From: Pedobacter sp. PF22-3
GTDB lineage: Bacteria > Bacteroidota > Bacteroidia > Sphingobacteriales > Sphingobacteriaceae
Direction: 5' to 3'
DNA: 64,000 bases
Assembly: GCF_026239555.1 (NCBI RefSeq)
Contig: NZ_JAPIVP010000001.1
Location: 248,001-312,000, forward strand
In this document: positions 18,392 through 26,536 of the stretch, piece after piece
Layout of the letters: every line of letters begins with the position of its first letter
How positions within the stretch are numbered: position 1 is the first letter of the stretch
Notes under the pieces: generated by a model
What the model was told of the DNA's origin: nothing
Databases searched by the model: none
Seen by the model: only the letters and a program-made list of their open reading frames with translations
Program-made: the position numbers and the translations under genes

Positions 18392-18392
18392 C

Positions 18393-19169
18393 ATGGAAAA
18401 TCTGGTTTTATATCAGGTTGCTCAAAGAATAGCAACAATAACAATCAACAGGCCCGAAAAGAGAAATGCGCTAAACCCTCAACTTATTGCTGAATTAACT
18501 GAAGCATTTATAAAGGCATCAGAAGATGATCTGGTAAAAGTGGTTATACTAAACGCAAACGGTGAAACATTTAGCGCTGGTGCCGATTTAGCCTATCTTC
18601 AACAATTACAACACAATACATTTGAAGAAAACGTAGCCGATTCCAATCATCTAAAAAAACTCTTTACAACCATTTACTATCTGCCAAAAGTAGTTATTGC
18701 CCAGGTTGAGGGGCATGCTATTGCCGGTGGTTGTGGTTTAGCAACCATATGTGATATTGTTTTTGCTACTCCTGAAAGTAATTTTGGTTACACTGAAGTA
18801 AAAATTGGTTTTGTGCCTGCTATAGTTTCATGTTTTTTAAAACAGAAGGTGAGCGAGTCGATCGCCAAGGAAATTTTACTCACCGGAAAAATTTTCTCTG
18901 CTGAGCAGGCATTGAAATATAATTTGATAAATTTTGTAACAAATTCTTCCGATATCTATCAAAAAACAAGAGAATTTGCATTAAGTTTGTGTACGGAGAG
19001 TTCTGGCAATTCATTAATGATTACTAAACAGCTGATTACCCAAACGGTTAATCCACACTTAGAAAAGAGTTTGGAAACCGCAGTACAGATCAATGCGAGG
19101 GTAAGAGAAAGTGAGGATTTTAAAAAAGGGATTTCTTCATTTTTAAAAAAAGAAAAAATTAATTGGTAA
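18393..19169 (+). CDS. Enoyl-CoA hydratase/isomerase family protein
   Basis: The 258-residue protein is a crotonase. It shows ITINRPEKRNALNPQLI, the oxyanion-hole region FSAGADLAYLQQL, and GHAIAGGCGLATICDIVFAT followed by GYTEVKIGFVPAIVS with a conserved glutamate. Such enzymes act on acyl-CoA esters, as in beta-oxidation or branched amino-acid breakdown (methylglutaconyl-CoA hydratase-like members look similar); the exact substrate cannot be set from sequence. The start is 1 nt after the comEC stop, so it is in the same transcript despite an unrelated role. Confidence 0.92.
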   Translation: MENLVLYQVAQRIATITINRPEKRNALNPQLIAELTEAFIKASEDDLVKVVILNANGETFSAGADLAYLQQLQHNTFEENVADSNHLKKLFTTIYYLPKVVIAQVEGHAIAGGCGLATICDIVFATPESNFGYTEVKIGFVPAIVSCFLKQKVSESIAKEILLTGKIFSAEQALKYNLINFVTNSSDIYQKTREFALSLCTESSGNSLMITKQLITQTVNPHLEKSLETAVQINARVRESEDFKKGISSFLKKEKINW

Positions 19170-19191
19170 ATAACTTAAACTAAAATAAAAC

Positions 19192-19839
19192 ATGTTCAAA
19201 TCAATCAAAACTAGCATCGTAGCTTTAATCTTAGTTAGCACAGCTATAATTGCCCATGCGCAAAAGAAAATTGCTGAAGGTACTTTGGTATTTGCTGTAA
19301 CTGCCAATGGTACAACAACTGACGTTAAAACTAAATTTAATGGAAGCTTAACCAAAATAGAAATTGAAAATGGTCCTGCCTTAGTAAATATCATTTCTAA
19401 TACGGCTGATAAAACCGGATTATTATTAATTGATGTTCCGGTAGCTCAAAAACAATTTGCAGTAAAGGTGAGCAAAGCAGAAACAGAAACACAGGAAGCT
19501 TTGATGCCGAAATATTCTGATTATAAAGCAACTGGCGAAAAACAGACCATTGCTGGATTTAATGCAGAAAAATATACTTACAAAGATGACAAAGGCGGAG
19601 CACATGAATTATGGGCAACAAAAGATGTTGATATTGCTGCAATTACAACTGGTGGTCTCTTTAAAGGCTTGGGTGCACTTCCTGTAAAATATTCGGCATT
19701 GATTAATGGTGTAAATTCAGATCTTGTTTTAAAATCTCTTTCTGAAGCCAAAGTAGGCGTCATTAATACTGAAGTTCCTGCCGGTTACGAAGTAGTAACT
19801 ATGGAAGACTTGAAAGCCATGCAAGGCGGTGGTGAATAA
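19192..19839 (+). CDS. Secreted protein of unknown function (DUF4412-like)
   Basis: The 215-residue protein has a signal peptide (cleavage near IIAHAQ) and a globular beta-rich remainder. The pattern GTLVFAVTANGTTTDVKTKF, KIEIENGP, and GEKQTIAGFNAEKYTYKDDK followed by HELWATKDV resembles the DUF4412/LolA-like secreted proteins of Bacteroidota, in which a repeated molecule-to-text motif of modified backbone is absent and no catalytic residue is apparent. It starts 22 nt after the crotonase gene and ends just before the peptidase gene. A periplasmic carrier or stress role is possible but unsupported. Confidence 0.7.
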   Translation: MFKSIKTSIVALILVSTAIIAHAQKKIAEGTLVFAVTANGTTTDVKTKFNGSLTKIEIENGPALVNIISNTADKTGLLLIDVPVAQKQFAVKVSKAETETQEALMPKYSDYKATGEKQTIAGFNAEKYTYKDDKGGAHELWATKDVDIAAITTGGLFKGLGALPVKYSALINGVNSDLVLKSLSEAKVGVINTEVPAGYEVVTMEDLKAMQGGGE

Positions 19840-19937
19840 TTAGCCAATTCAAGGTAATTTACAGCTTTTTAACTGCAGGCTTTTTATTTAAATTAGCCCG
19901 AAAGTTGAAAAGCTTTTTTTATGTCCAAAAATTATAT

Positions 19938-22106
19938 ATGATTAAAAAATTATTATTCAGATTATCAGTTGCTTGTATAGCATTTTGCTCGCTAATTGAT
20001 GCAAAAGCTCAAAATATCAATTGGGCAAAAGACGGTAATTCCTACTATCAGATTGCAAATGGAGAAATTATTTCGGTTACCCTCCCTAAAAGCGACAGAA
20101 AAACAATTATATCCAGGGCGCTTTTAACACCAGCCGGAAAAGCTAATGCCATTCCGGTAAGGAGCTTTCAACTGTCGGATGATGGTACAAAAGCATTAAT
20201 CTACACCAACAGTAAAAAAGTTTGGCGTTATGATACCCGTGGCGATTATTGGTTGGCTGATTTAACAGCTAACAAAATCACACAGATCGGAAAAGATAAG
20301 CCGGCCTCGTCCTTGATGTTTGCTAAATTATCGCCAGATGGCAGTAAGGTAGCCTATGTAAGCAAGCACAACCTATACGTAGAAAATATTGATGGCACTG
20401 GTGCCAAAGCTTTAACTATGGATGGTACAGAACGATTGATTAACGGTACTTTCGATTGGGTTTACGAGGAAGAATTCGATTGTAGGGATGGCTTTAGATG
20501 GAGCCCTGATGGTAGATCTATCGCCTATTGGCAGCTGGATGCAACGAAAATCAAAAATTTCTTAATGATCAATAATACCGATTCTATTTATCCATTTACC
20601 ATTCCTGTAGAATATCCAAAAGTAGGCGAAAATCCTTCTGCCTGCAAAGTTGGCGTAGTTGATATTGCAACAGCCAAAACAAACTGGCTAAATGTTCCTG
20701 GCGATAATATGCAGCACTACATTCCACGTATGCAGTGGGTACCCAATAGTAATGATATTATTTTACAACAACTTAACCGTGAGCAAAATGAGAGTATAGT
20801 ATTTATCTGCAATGCAGCTACAGGATCATCCAAGGCTGTTTATACAGAAAAAGCTAAAGCCTGGATTGATGCACAGAATGAATGGAAATGGTTAAATGAC
20901 AATAAGGAGTTTACCATTGTATCCGACAAAGATGGTTGGAACCACCTATATAGGATTAGTTTGGATGGAAAGAAAGAAACATTGGTTACAAAGGGCAATT
21001 ATGATGTGATTGACGTAAAATTGATTGATGTAAAAAATAACCTGGTTTATTTTCTGGCCTCACCAACAAATGCGACTCAGAAATACCTTTTTAAAACTAA
21101 ATTAGATGGCAAAGGCAAATTAGAACAGGTTACGCCATCTGTTTTACCAGGAACGCACAATTACGATATTTCACCTAACGCTGCTTTTGCACGCCATTCG
21201 TACAACAGTTCGGTTGTTAGATCCATTACAGAGTGGATGAACTTTACTACCGGGAATCCATTTACAATGGATGGAAGCATCACAACGCAACTGGCGAAAC
21301 AACCGGCAACGAAAAACAAAGTGGAGTTTTTTAAAGTAACTACCGAAGATGGGATTGAAATGGACGGATGGATGAAAAAGCCTGACAATTTTAATCCAGA
21401 TAAGAAATACCCGGTTTTATTTTATGTTTATGGGGAGCCCGCAGGTGCAACGGCAAGTGATGTTGAGGGCGCAGGTATAAATCATTTATACAATGGCGAT
21501 ATGGCTAAAGATGGTTATATCTATATATCAATGGATAACAGAGGTGCACCTGTTCCGAAAGGAAGTGCATGGCGTAAAAGCATTTATAAAAACATTGGTG
21601 TAATTAATATCCGCGATCAAGCTATGGCTGCTAAAAAATTATTGGCCACCCATGCCTATATGGATAAAGACCGTGTAGCTGTTTGGGGCTGGAGTGGAGG
21701 CGGTTCTTCTACGTTGAACCTGATGTTCCAATATCCAGAGATTTATAAAACAGGTATTGCAATTGCAGCGGTTGGTAATCAATTAACTTACGACAATGTT
21801 TATCAGGAACGGTATATGGGCACCCCTTTTCCAAGCAAAGAGGCTTATATTAAAGGTTCTCCAATTACTCATGCTAAAAACTTAAAAGGTAATTTGTTAT
21901 ATATTCATGGAACTGGCGATGATAATGTACATTACCAAAATGCCGAAATGCTGATTAATGAGTTAATCAAAAACGGAAAGGTTTTTCAATTGATGAGTTA
22001 TCCAAATCGTACCCACAGTATTTCTGAGGGCGAAGGAACCAGTAAACACTTGTCTTTAACTTATACTAAGTTTCTAAAAGAAAATTGCCCTCCGGGAGCA
22101 AGATAG
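19938..22106 (+). CDS. Dipeptidyl-peptidase IV-like serine peptidase (family S9B)
   Basis: I take the ATG at 19938, which opens the signal peptide MIKKLLFRLSVACIAFCSLI cut near DAKAQ, giving 722 residues; a TTG 33 nt upstream would only add an atypical extension. The N-terminal beta-propeller contains DWVYEEEFDCRDGFRWSPDG, with the double-Glu motif EE that binds the substrate N-terminus in DPP IV. The C-terminal alpha/beta-hydrolase has the nucleophile S586 in GWSGGGSS, the acid in HGTGDDNVHYQN and the histidine in NRTHSI. It should release N-terminal dipeptides, often Xaa-Pro, in the periplasm. A terminator follows at 22115-22141. Confidence 0.93.
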   Translation: MIKKLLFRLSVACIAFCSLIDAKAQNINWAKDGNSYYQIANGEIISVTLPKSDRKTIISRALLTPAGKANAIPVRSFQLSDDGTKALIYTNSKKVWRYDTRGDYWLADLTANKITQIGKDKPASSLMFAKLSPDGSKVAYVSKHNLYVENIDGTGAKALTMDGTERLINGTFDWVYEEEFDCRDGFRWSPDGRSIAYWQLDATKIKNFLMINNTDSIYPFTIPVEYPKVGENPSACKVGVVDIATAKTNWLNVPGDNMQHYIPRMQWVPNSNDIILQQLNREQNESIVFICNAATGSSKAVYTEKAKAWIDAQNEWKWLNDNKEFTIVSDKDGWNHLYRISLDGKKETLVTKGNYDVIDVKLIDVKNNLVYFLASPTNATQKYLFKTKLDGKGKLEQVTPSVLPGTHNYDISPNAAFARHSYNSSVVRSITEWMNFTTGNPFTMDGSITTQLAKQPATKNKVEFFKVTTEDGIEMDGWMKKPDNFNPDKKYPVLFYVYGEPAGATASDVEGAGINHLYNGDMAKDGYIYISMDNRGAPVPKGSAWRKSIYKNIGVINIRDQAMAAKKLLATHAYMDKDRVAVWGWSGGGSSTLNLMFQYPEIYKTGIAIAAVGNQLTYDNVYQERYMGTPFPSKEAYIKGSPITHAKNLKGNLLYIHGTGDDNVHYQNAEMLINELIKNGKVFQLMSYPNRTHSISEGEGTSKHLSLTYTKFLKENCPPGAR

Positions 22107-22114
22107 AAAATTTT

Positions 22115-22141
22115 AAAAGCAGCTTTCGGGCTGCTTTTTTT
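22115..22141 (+). terminator. Terminator after the DPP-IV-like gene
   Basis: AAAAGCAGC (22115-22123) pairs with GCTGCTTTT (22130-22138) over a TTTCGG loop, followed by more T residues. It starts 9 nt after the stop codon. Confidence 0.9.
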
Positions 22142-22244
22142 ATGCAATATCTATTTTAAATTCCTTATCTGGTCAAAAAAATGGCTAAAGGTTGATGTAG
22201 TTATGCCAGTATAAAGATAACGAATCTTTCAAGCTGTTGAGCTG

Positions 22245-22958
22245 TTATGAAAAAATCATCATTTGAATAAGCATGGCAGTTACAATGGCTATACCAAAGC
22301 TTAACAAAGTTCCAATCAGTACATATTCTGTTAATTTAAGATCGTGTTTTTCTTTTAAATCACCGAACCGAAATATCGATTTTGCTGCAAGTAAAAAACC
22401 AACGGCCTCAAAATGATTGGTAAGAATAAACAGAAAAATCAATGTTCTTTCCAATATCCCGATATATTTTCCCGCATTCTCTAATGATTTTGGGCTGTCA
22501 GGCTGATTATCCGGAATCCATTTAGCAATGATTACCTTCATTATAATTGATGTAGGCAGAGTTAAAAACAAAGCACCAGAAATTAATACCCAGGTATGCG
22601 GATTATTTAAAAAACCAATATTTAAACTTCCTTTGTAGAAAAGGTGCCATACCGCTACAATTGAGCTAAAATGCAAAACCTGATCGGCAAAAAACAGTAT
22701 CCGGGCATTTTTGTTGGTTTGAAAGGTAGATTTTAATCCGTCAATAATCAAATGGATTACACCTATTATTAATGCCGTTTTCCAGACATCAAAACTTAAA
22801 AAAACAACAAATATTAAAGCTACATGTATCATTACATGTAAATAGAGCTTGGTTGATTTTAACTTTCTCCTTTCCTTGTCTTTTACCCAGGTATTTGGCT
22901 GCAAAAAGAAATCGCCAATTAAATGGGCAAGAATAAGCTTGATTAAATAGATATCCAT
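22245..22958 (-). CDS. DUF3307 family membrane protein, partner of the SatD-like gene
   Basis: The 237-residue protein shows the DUF3307 N-terminus: IKLILAHLIGDFFLQPNTWV, a basic segment KDKERRKLKSTKLYLHVMIH, then repeated hydrophobic helices (about 7 in total), including LIIGVIHLIIDGLKSTFQTN-like features. It is an inner-membrane protein of unknown function. Conserved polar residues within the membrane part (His, Asp in AHLIGD and IHLIIDG) could form a site. The ATG overlaps the stop of the upstream SatD-like gene by one base (TAATG), which indicates a tightly coupled two-gene unit. The pair sits behind the operator array at 23609-23684. Confidence 0.85.
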   Translation of the reverse strand: MDIYLIKLILAHLIGDFFLQPNTWVKDKERRKLKSTKLYLHVMIHVALIFVVFLSFDVWKTALIIGVIHLIIDGLKSTFQTNKNARILFFADQVLHFSSIVAVWHLFYKGSLNIGFLNNPHTWVLISGALFLTLPTSIIMKVIIAKWIPDNQPDSPKSLENAGKYIGILERTLIFLFILTNHFEAVGFLLAAKSIFRFGDLKEKHDLKLTEYVLIGTLLSFGIAIVTAMLIQMMIFS

Positions 22959-23569
22959 TATTTTAAAATCATTTGGTTCAATTTTTTACGATAAATCCTG
23001 TCCATTTCCATAATTTCGGTGTAATGTGCACGTTTTAATGCCTCACTTACAGATGATTGTGTCCGGCCAGAAATAGCTGCCAGTTCGCTCTGCAACAAGT
23101 CGTTATTTTCCAATGCAAGTTTTACCATTTCTGCAGCTACCACTCCCCAGCTATCCATTGCAATGAGAGATAACTTGATCAAAACGTTAATTTCTTCGTC
23201 AAAATCGGCAGAATTTGTTTTAACAGCTAAATTAACCTTGCCCTGTTTTAAACTATCAAAAGCTGCCCCTGAATGCACAAAAGCATCTCCACTGGATTCG
23301 GAAAGCTTTTTCCGTTTGTTTTTTAGATCTCCAATCCCGATCCCCATTCTTACATCTGCGGGTTTATCTACCTTAATGCACGCTTTTAAATAGGCCGCGG
23401 TTTTGATGGCATTTTCCGGCTCTACTTCTAACTGAAAACTATCTCCCCGATAGATTTCCCACTTATGGCTACGACCAGAAACCACTTTTAAGGCGGTTTT
23501 TAAATTTAATAACCAGCTATCTTTAATCTTTCTTGAGCCTATAATATCACCTGTTATAATGCAAATCAT
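22958..23569 (-). CDS. SatD family protein: cyclase-like N-terminal domain with C-terminal HTH
   Basis: The 203-residue protein fits the SatD family. The N-terminal part has, in order, IITGDIIGSRK (D8), YRGDSFQLEV (D43), VRMGIGIGDL (73-82) and SSGDAFVHSGAAFDSLK (92-108). These match by eye the order of blocks in class III nucleotide-cyclase palm domains (metal Asp, GD hairpin, RxGI strand, GxxxNxAxR-like helix), although the usual catalytic Asn/Arg are not obvious. Residues about 158-181 (LLQSELAAISGRTQSSVSEA) form a helix-turn-helix. The HTH and the adjacent palindromes suggest it represses its own promoter. It is coupled to the DUF3307 gene. The function is not established. Confidence 0.8.
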   Translation of the reverse strand: MICIITGDIIGSRKIKDSWLLNLKTALKVVSGRSHKWEIYRGDSFQLEVEPENAIKTAAYLKACIKVDKPADVRMGIGIGDLKNKRKKLSESSGDAFVHSGAAFDSLKQGKVNLAVKTNSADFDEEINVLIKLSLIAMDSWGVVAAEMVKLALENNDLLQSELAAISGRTQSSVSEALKRAHYTEIMEMDRIYRKKLNQMILK

Positions 23570-23608
23570 ATGACAATATCGAATTAATTATTCATATTTC
23601 AAAAATAA

Positions 23609-23684
23609 TATCGGCTAATTAGCCGATATTTCCATTTATCGGGTATTTAGCCGATATTTTAATTTATCGGGTAATTAGCCGATA
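23609..23684. promoter_or_regulatory. Three-copy palindromic operator array, 28-bp period
   Basis: Three 20-bp sites lie at 23609-23628 (TATCGGCTAATTAGCCGATA, a perfect palindrome), 23637-23656 (TATCGGGTATTTAGCCGATA) and 23665-23684 (TATCGGGTAATTAGCCGATA). Start-to-start distance is exactly 28 bp both times. The array fills the gap between the divergent SatD-like gene (start 23569) and the exonuclease gene (start 23725). The SatD-like protein carries a helix-turn-helix, making it the likely binder. Confidence 0.85.
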
Positions 23685-23724
23685 ATACGCTAAAACTAAT
23701 TATAAATTTTATTGTTTATTAGCT

Positions 23725-24753
23725 ATGGCATTAATAGAATTTACCAAAAGAGGAATCTACTGTAAACAGGGCGATTTTTATGTAGATCCCTGGTGGCCTG
23801 TAGATTATGCCGTAACCACACATGGACATAGCGATCATGTGCGTTTTGGAAACAAATATTACCTCTGTCATACTTTAACCAAACCCATCATCAAACGCAG
23901 AATCAGTGAAGATTTAAATGTAGAAACACTGGAGTATGGAGAAAGCATTACCCGTAATGGCGTAAATATTTCTTTTTTTCCTGCCGGGCACATTATTGGC
24001 TCTGCACAGGTACGCCTGGAATATAAAGGTGAAATCTGCGTCATCTCTGGTGATTATAAAATTGAAGATGATGGCATCACAGTGCCATTCGAACCTGTAA
24101 AATGCCATTCTTTTGTTTCAGAAAGCACTTTTGGACTACCAGTTTACAAATGGCAAAAACAGGAAATTGTTTTCAATGGAATTAAGAATTGGGTAAATGA
24201 TAACATCAATCAACAGAAAACAAGTGTATTAATTGCCTATAGTTTGGGCAAAGCACAGCGTTTAATTAAAAACCTGGCTGGTGATACCCCTATTTATGTA
24301 CATAATAGCATTGCCAACCTTAACGAGGTGATTATAGAAGCTGGTGTAAACCTTCCAAAAACCATTAGGATTACCCCTGAAACTACCAAAGATGAGTTAC
24401 AGAAAGGAATTGTAATTGTACCGCCAGCCATGCGCGATAGCCGATGGATCAAAAACTTATCCCACCCGGTTACCGGTATATGTTCAGGCTGGATGCAGGT
24501 AAGGGCACATCGCCGCTGGCAGAGTGCTGACGCTGGTTTTGCACTGAGTGATCATGCAGATTGGCCAGGTTTAATGGAAGCCATTACCGCAACAGGTGCC
24601 GAAAAAGTATATGTTACCCATGGTTTTACAGCTGCTTTTAGTCGCTTTTTAAATGATGAAGGTATAGAAGCGGCAGAAGTTTTAACCAAGTTTGGCCAGG
24701 AAGATGACGAAGAAAACAAAGTTGATTTAGCTGAGCAAAACGAAAATAAATAG
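23725..24753 (+). CDS. Ligase-associated DNA exonuclease (metallo-beta-lactamase fold)
   Basis: The 342-residue protein belongs to the MBL/beta-CASP-related exonucleases found with ATP-dependent ligases. The metal motif HGHSDH is at residues 33-38, with later FFPAGHIIGSAQVRLE, CVISGDYKIEDDG and a C-terminal HGF motif. It is expected to trim DNA ends before ligation. It is the first gene of a four-gene repair cassette: the ligase follows after 2 nt, then the helicase and PdeM. Its promoter must lie in the operator region shared with the divergent SatD-like gene. Confidence 0.93.
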   Translation: MALIEFTKRGIYCKQGDFYVDPWWPVDYAVTTHGHSDHVRFGNKYYLCHTLTKPIIKRRISEDLNVETLEYGESITRNGVNISFFPAGHIIGSAQVRLEYKGEICVISGDYKIEDDGITVPFEPVKCHSFVSESTFGLPVYKWQKQEIVFNGIKNWVNDNINQQKTSVLIAYSLGKAQRLIKNLAGDTPIYVHNSIANLNEVIIEAGVNLPKTIRITPETTKDELQKGIVIVPPAMRDSRWIKNLSHPVTGICSGWMQVRAHRRWQSADAGFALSDHADWPGLMEAITATGAEKVYVTHGFTAAFSRFLNDEGIEAAEVLTKFGQEDDEENKVDLAEQNENK

Positions 24754-24755
24754 CC

Positions 24756-26345
24756 ATGAAACGTTTTGCAAAACTGATCCAACAGCTCGAACTGAGCAAT
24801 AAAACCAATGATAAAATCGCGGCTCTGGTTGATTATTTCAATTATGCAGACGATAAAGACAAAGTGTGGGTAATCGCCTTATTTACGGGTAAAAAACCTA
24901 AAAGACCAATTAAATCAGCTTTGTTGAAATATTGGGCGATAGCTATTACCGAAACTCCTGAATGGCTATTTGCCGAAAGTTATGCCAATGTTGGAGATTT
25001 AAGTGAAACCATTGCTTTATTGTTGCCTCCTTCCGAAAACACATCAGATTTTCAATTGCATAAGTGGGTTGAAGACTTGCACGATTTAGAAGGTAAAGAT
25101 GATGAAACCAAAAAAGATTTTATTTTAAGTGCATGGAACAAACTCGAAACTCAAGAACGTTTTATTTTTAACAAACTGATTTCGGGCAATTTCAGGATCG
25201 GTGTTTCCAATAAAATGTTGGTGAATGCCCTGGCCAAACAAAGCAGCTTAGATAGTGCCCAGATTATGCACAGCATTATGGGAAAATGGAATCCTTACGA
25301 AATTACTTTTCACGAACTGATTAACGGTATCCATGTAAATACAGATAATTCCTGGCCTTACCCCTTTTGCCTAGCGTATGCCTTAGAGCAAGAACCCGAA
25401 AAACTGGGAGATATTTCTGAATGGCAGGCAGAATGGAAATGGGACGGTATCCGTGGGCAGATTGTAAAGCGGAACGGAGAACTCTTTATCTGGAGCCGTG
25501 GCGAGGAGCTGGTTACAGAACAGTTTCCCGAATTGCATTTTATGATCGATGTTTTGCCAGATGGCGTAGTTTTAGACGGCGAAATACTGGCAGTACAAGA
25601 TAAACAGGTTTTATCATTTAGCACATTACAACAGCGTTTAAACCGCAAAACGATTAATAAAAAACAATTGGAAGATGCACCCATTGGATTTTTTGTTTAT
25701 GATATTTTAGAGTATGAAGCCAGGGATTTTAGGGAAGAACCGTTAAGTGTAAGGCGTAAGACACTGGAACAATTGATCGGTAGTTTGGAGGAAAGTCCGG
25801 TGATTATATCTCCTGTGATCAACTGCAGCTCATGGAAAGAGTTGGCAGATTTAAGACAAACCTCGCGTTCGATAAACAGTGAGGGCATCATGCTTAAAAA
25901 GCTAACTTCTCATTATCACAGCGGAAGAAAACGTGGCGATTGGTGGAAATGGAAAATTAATCCGTATACGGTTGATGCGGTAATGATCTATGCGCAAAAA
26001 GGAAGTGGCAGAAGGGCTAATTTTTTCACTGATTATACCTTTGCTGTTCGTGATGGTGAAAATTTAGTGACGATTGCCAAAGCCTATTCTGGCTTAACTG
26101 ATAAAGAAATTAAAGAAGTAAATTCTTTTGTAAACCGTAATGCAATTGAAAAATTCGGGCCTGTACGTACCGTAAAACCTGAACTGGTTTTCGAAATTGC
26201 CTTTGAAGGAATTGCTGAAAGTAAACGACATAAAGCAGGTTTAGCTTTACGCTTTCCGCGCATATTGCGATGGCGAAAAGATAAAAAAGCAGATGAAATT
26301 AACACTTTGGAAGACTTGAGGCAGTTGCTGCAATCTACCCTATAG
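24756..26345 (+). CDS. ATP-dependent DNA ligase (ligase-associated repair cassette)
   Basis: The 529-residue protein has the LigB-like N-terminal DNA-binding domain (about 1-200, with WNKLETQERFIFNKLISGNF and GVSNKMLVNALAKQ), then the nucleotidyltransferase domain with the AMP-accepting lysine K228 in motif I EWKWDGIRG, DGVVLDGEILA and SEGIMLKKL, and an OB-fold domain with KRGDWWKWKINPYTVDAVMI. It seals nicks with ATP, in contrast to the NAD-dependent LigA that bacteria use for replication. It follows the exonuclease gene after 2 nt. The helicase gene comes 191 nt later, beyond two small hairpins. Confidence 0.95.
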   Translation: MKRFAKLIQQLELSNKTNDKIAALVDYFNYADDKDKVWVIALFTGKKPKRPIKSALLKYWAIAITETPEWLFAESYANVGDLSETIALLLPPSENTSDFQLHKWVEDLHDLEGKDDETKKDFILSAWNKLETQERFIFNKLISGNFRIGVSNKMLVNALAKQSSLDSAQIMHSIMGKWNPYEITFHELINGIHVNTDNSWPYPFCLAYALEQEPEKLGDISEWQAEWKWDGIRGQIVKRNGELFIWSRGEELVTEQFPELHFMIDVLPDGVVLDGEILAVQDKQVLSFSTLQQRLNRKTINKKQLEDAPIGFFVYDILEYEARDFREEPLSVRRKTLEQLIGSLEESPVIISPVINCSSWKELADLRQTSRSINSEGIMLKKLTSHYHSGRKRGDWWKWKINPYTVDAVMIYAQKGSGRRANFFTDYTFAVRDGENLVTIAKAYSGLTDKEIKEVNSFVNRNAIEKFGPVRTVKPELVFEIAFEGIAESKRHKAGLALRFPRILRWRKDKKADEINTLEDLRQLLQSTL

Positions 26346-26354
26346 TGCCGCCAT

Positions 26355-26417
26355 GGTCTGTGTCCCCACAGACCATTACATCAACTTGAAGATTTCGGTC
26401 TGTGAGGACGCAGACCG
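26355..26417. repeat. Two related hairpins between ligase and helicase genes
   Basis: GGTCTGTGTCCCCACAGACC (26355-26374) is an 8-bp perfect hairpin. A second one at 26396-26417 has the arms CGGTCTGTG and CGCAGACCG around AGGA. Both share the GGTCTG/CAGACC core, and the piece looks like a small dispersed repeat placed inside the operon. Confidence 0.6.
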
Positions 26418-26536
26418 AGGAGTTGTTGCAAAAAAGGTAAAGCGTATGGTGGGGCTACTGTAAAAAAAGAACTACTGTTATTGCTTTTCAAAACAATAAA
26501 GCTTATCAATATAAAACCTATAAGGAAATAAATTGC

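Noticed and set aside
23609..23684. CRISPR array
   Set aside because: Three regular repeats are present, but each unit is a 20-bp palindrome with 8-bp spacers, which is too short, and there are no cas genes. An operator array fits better.
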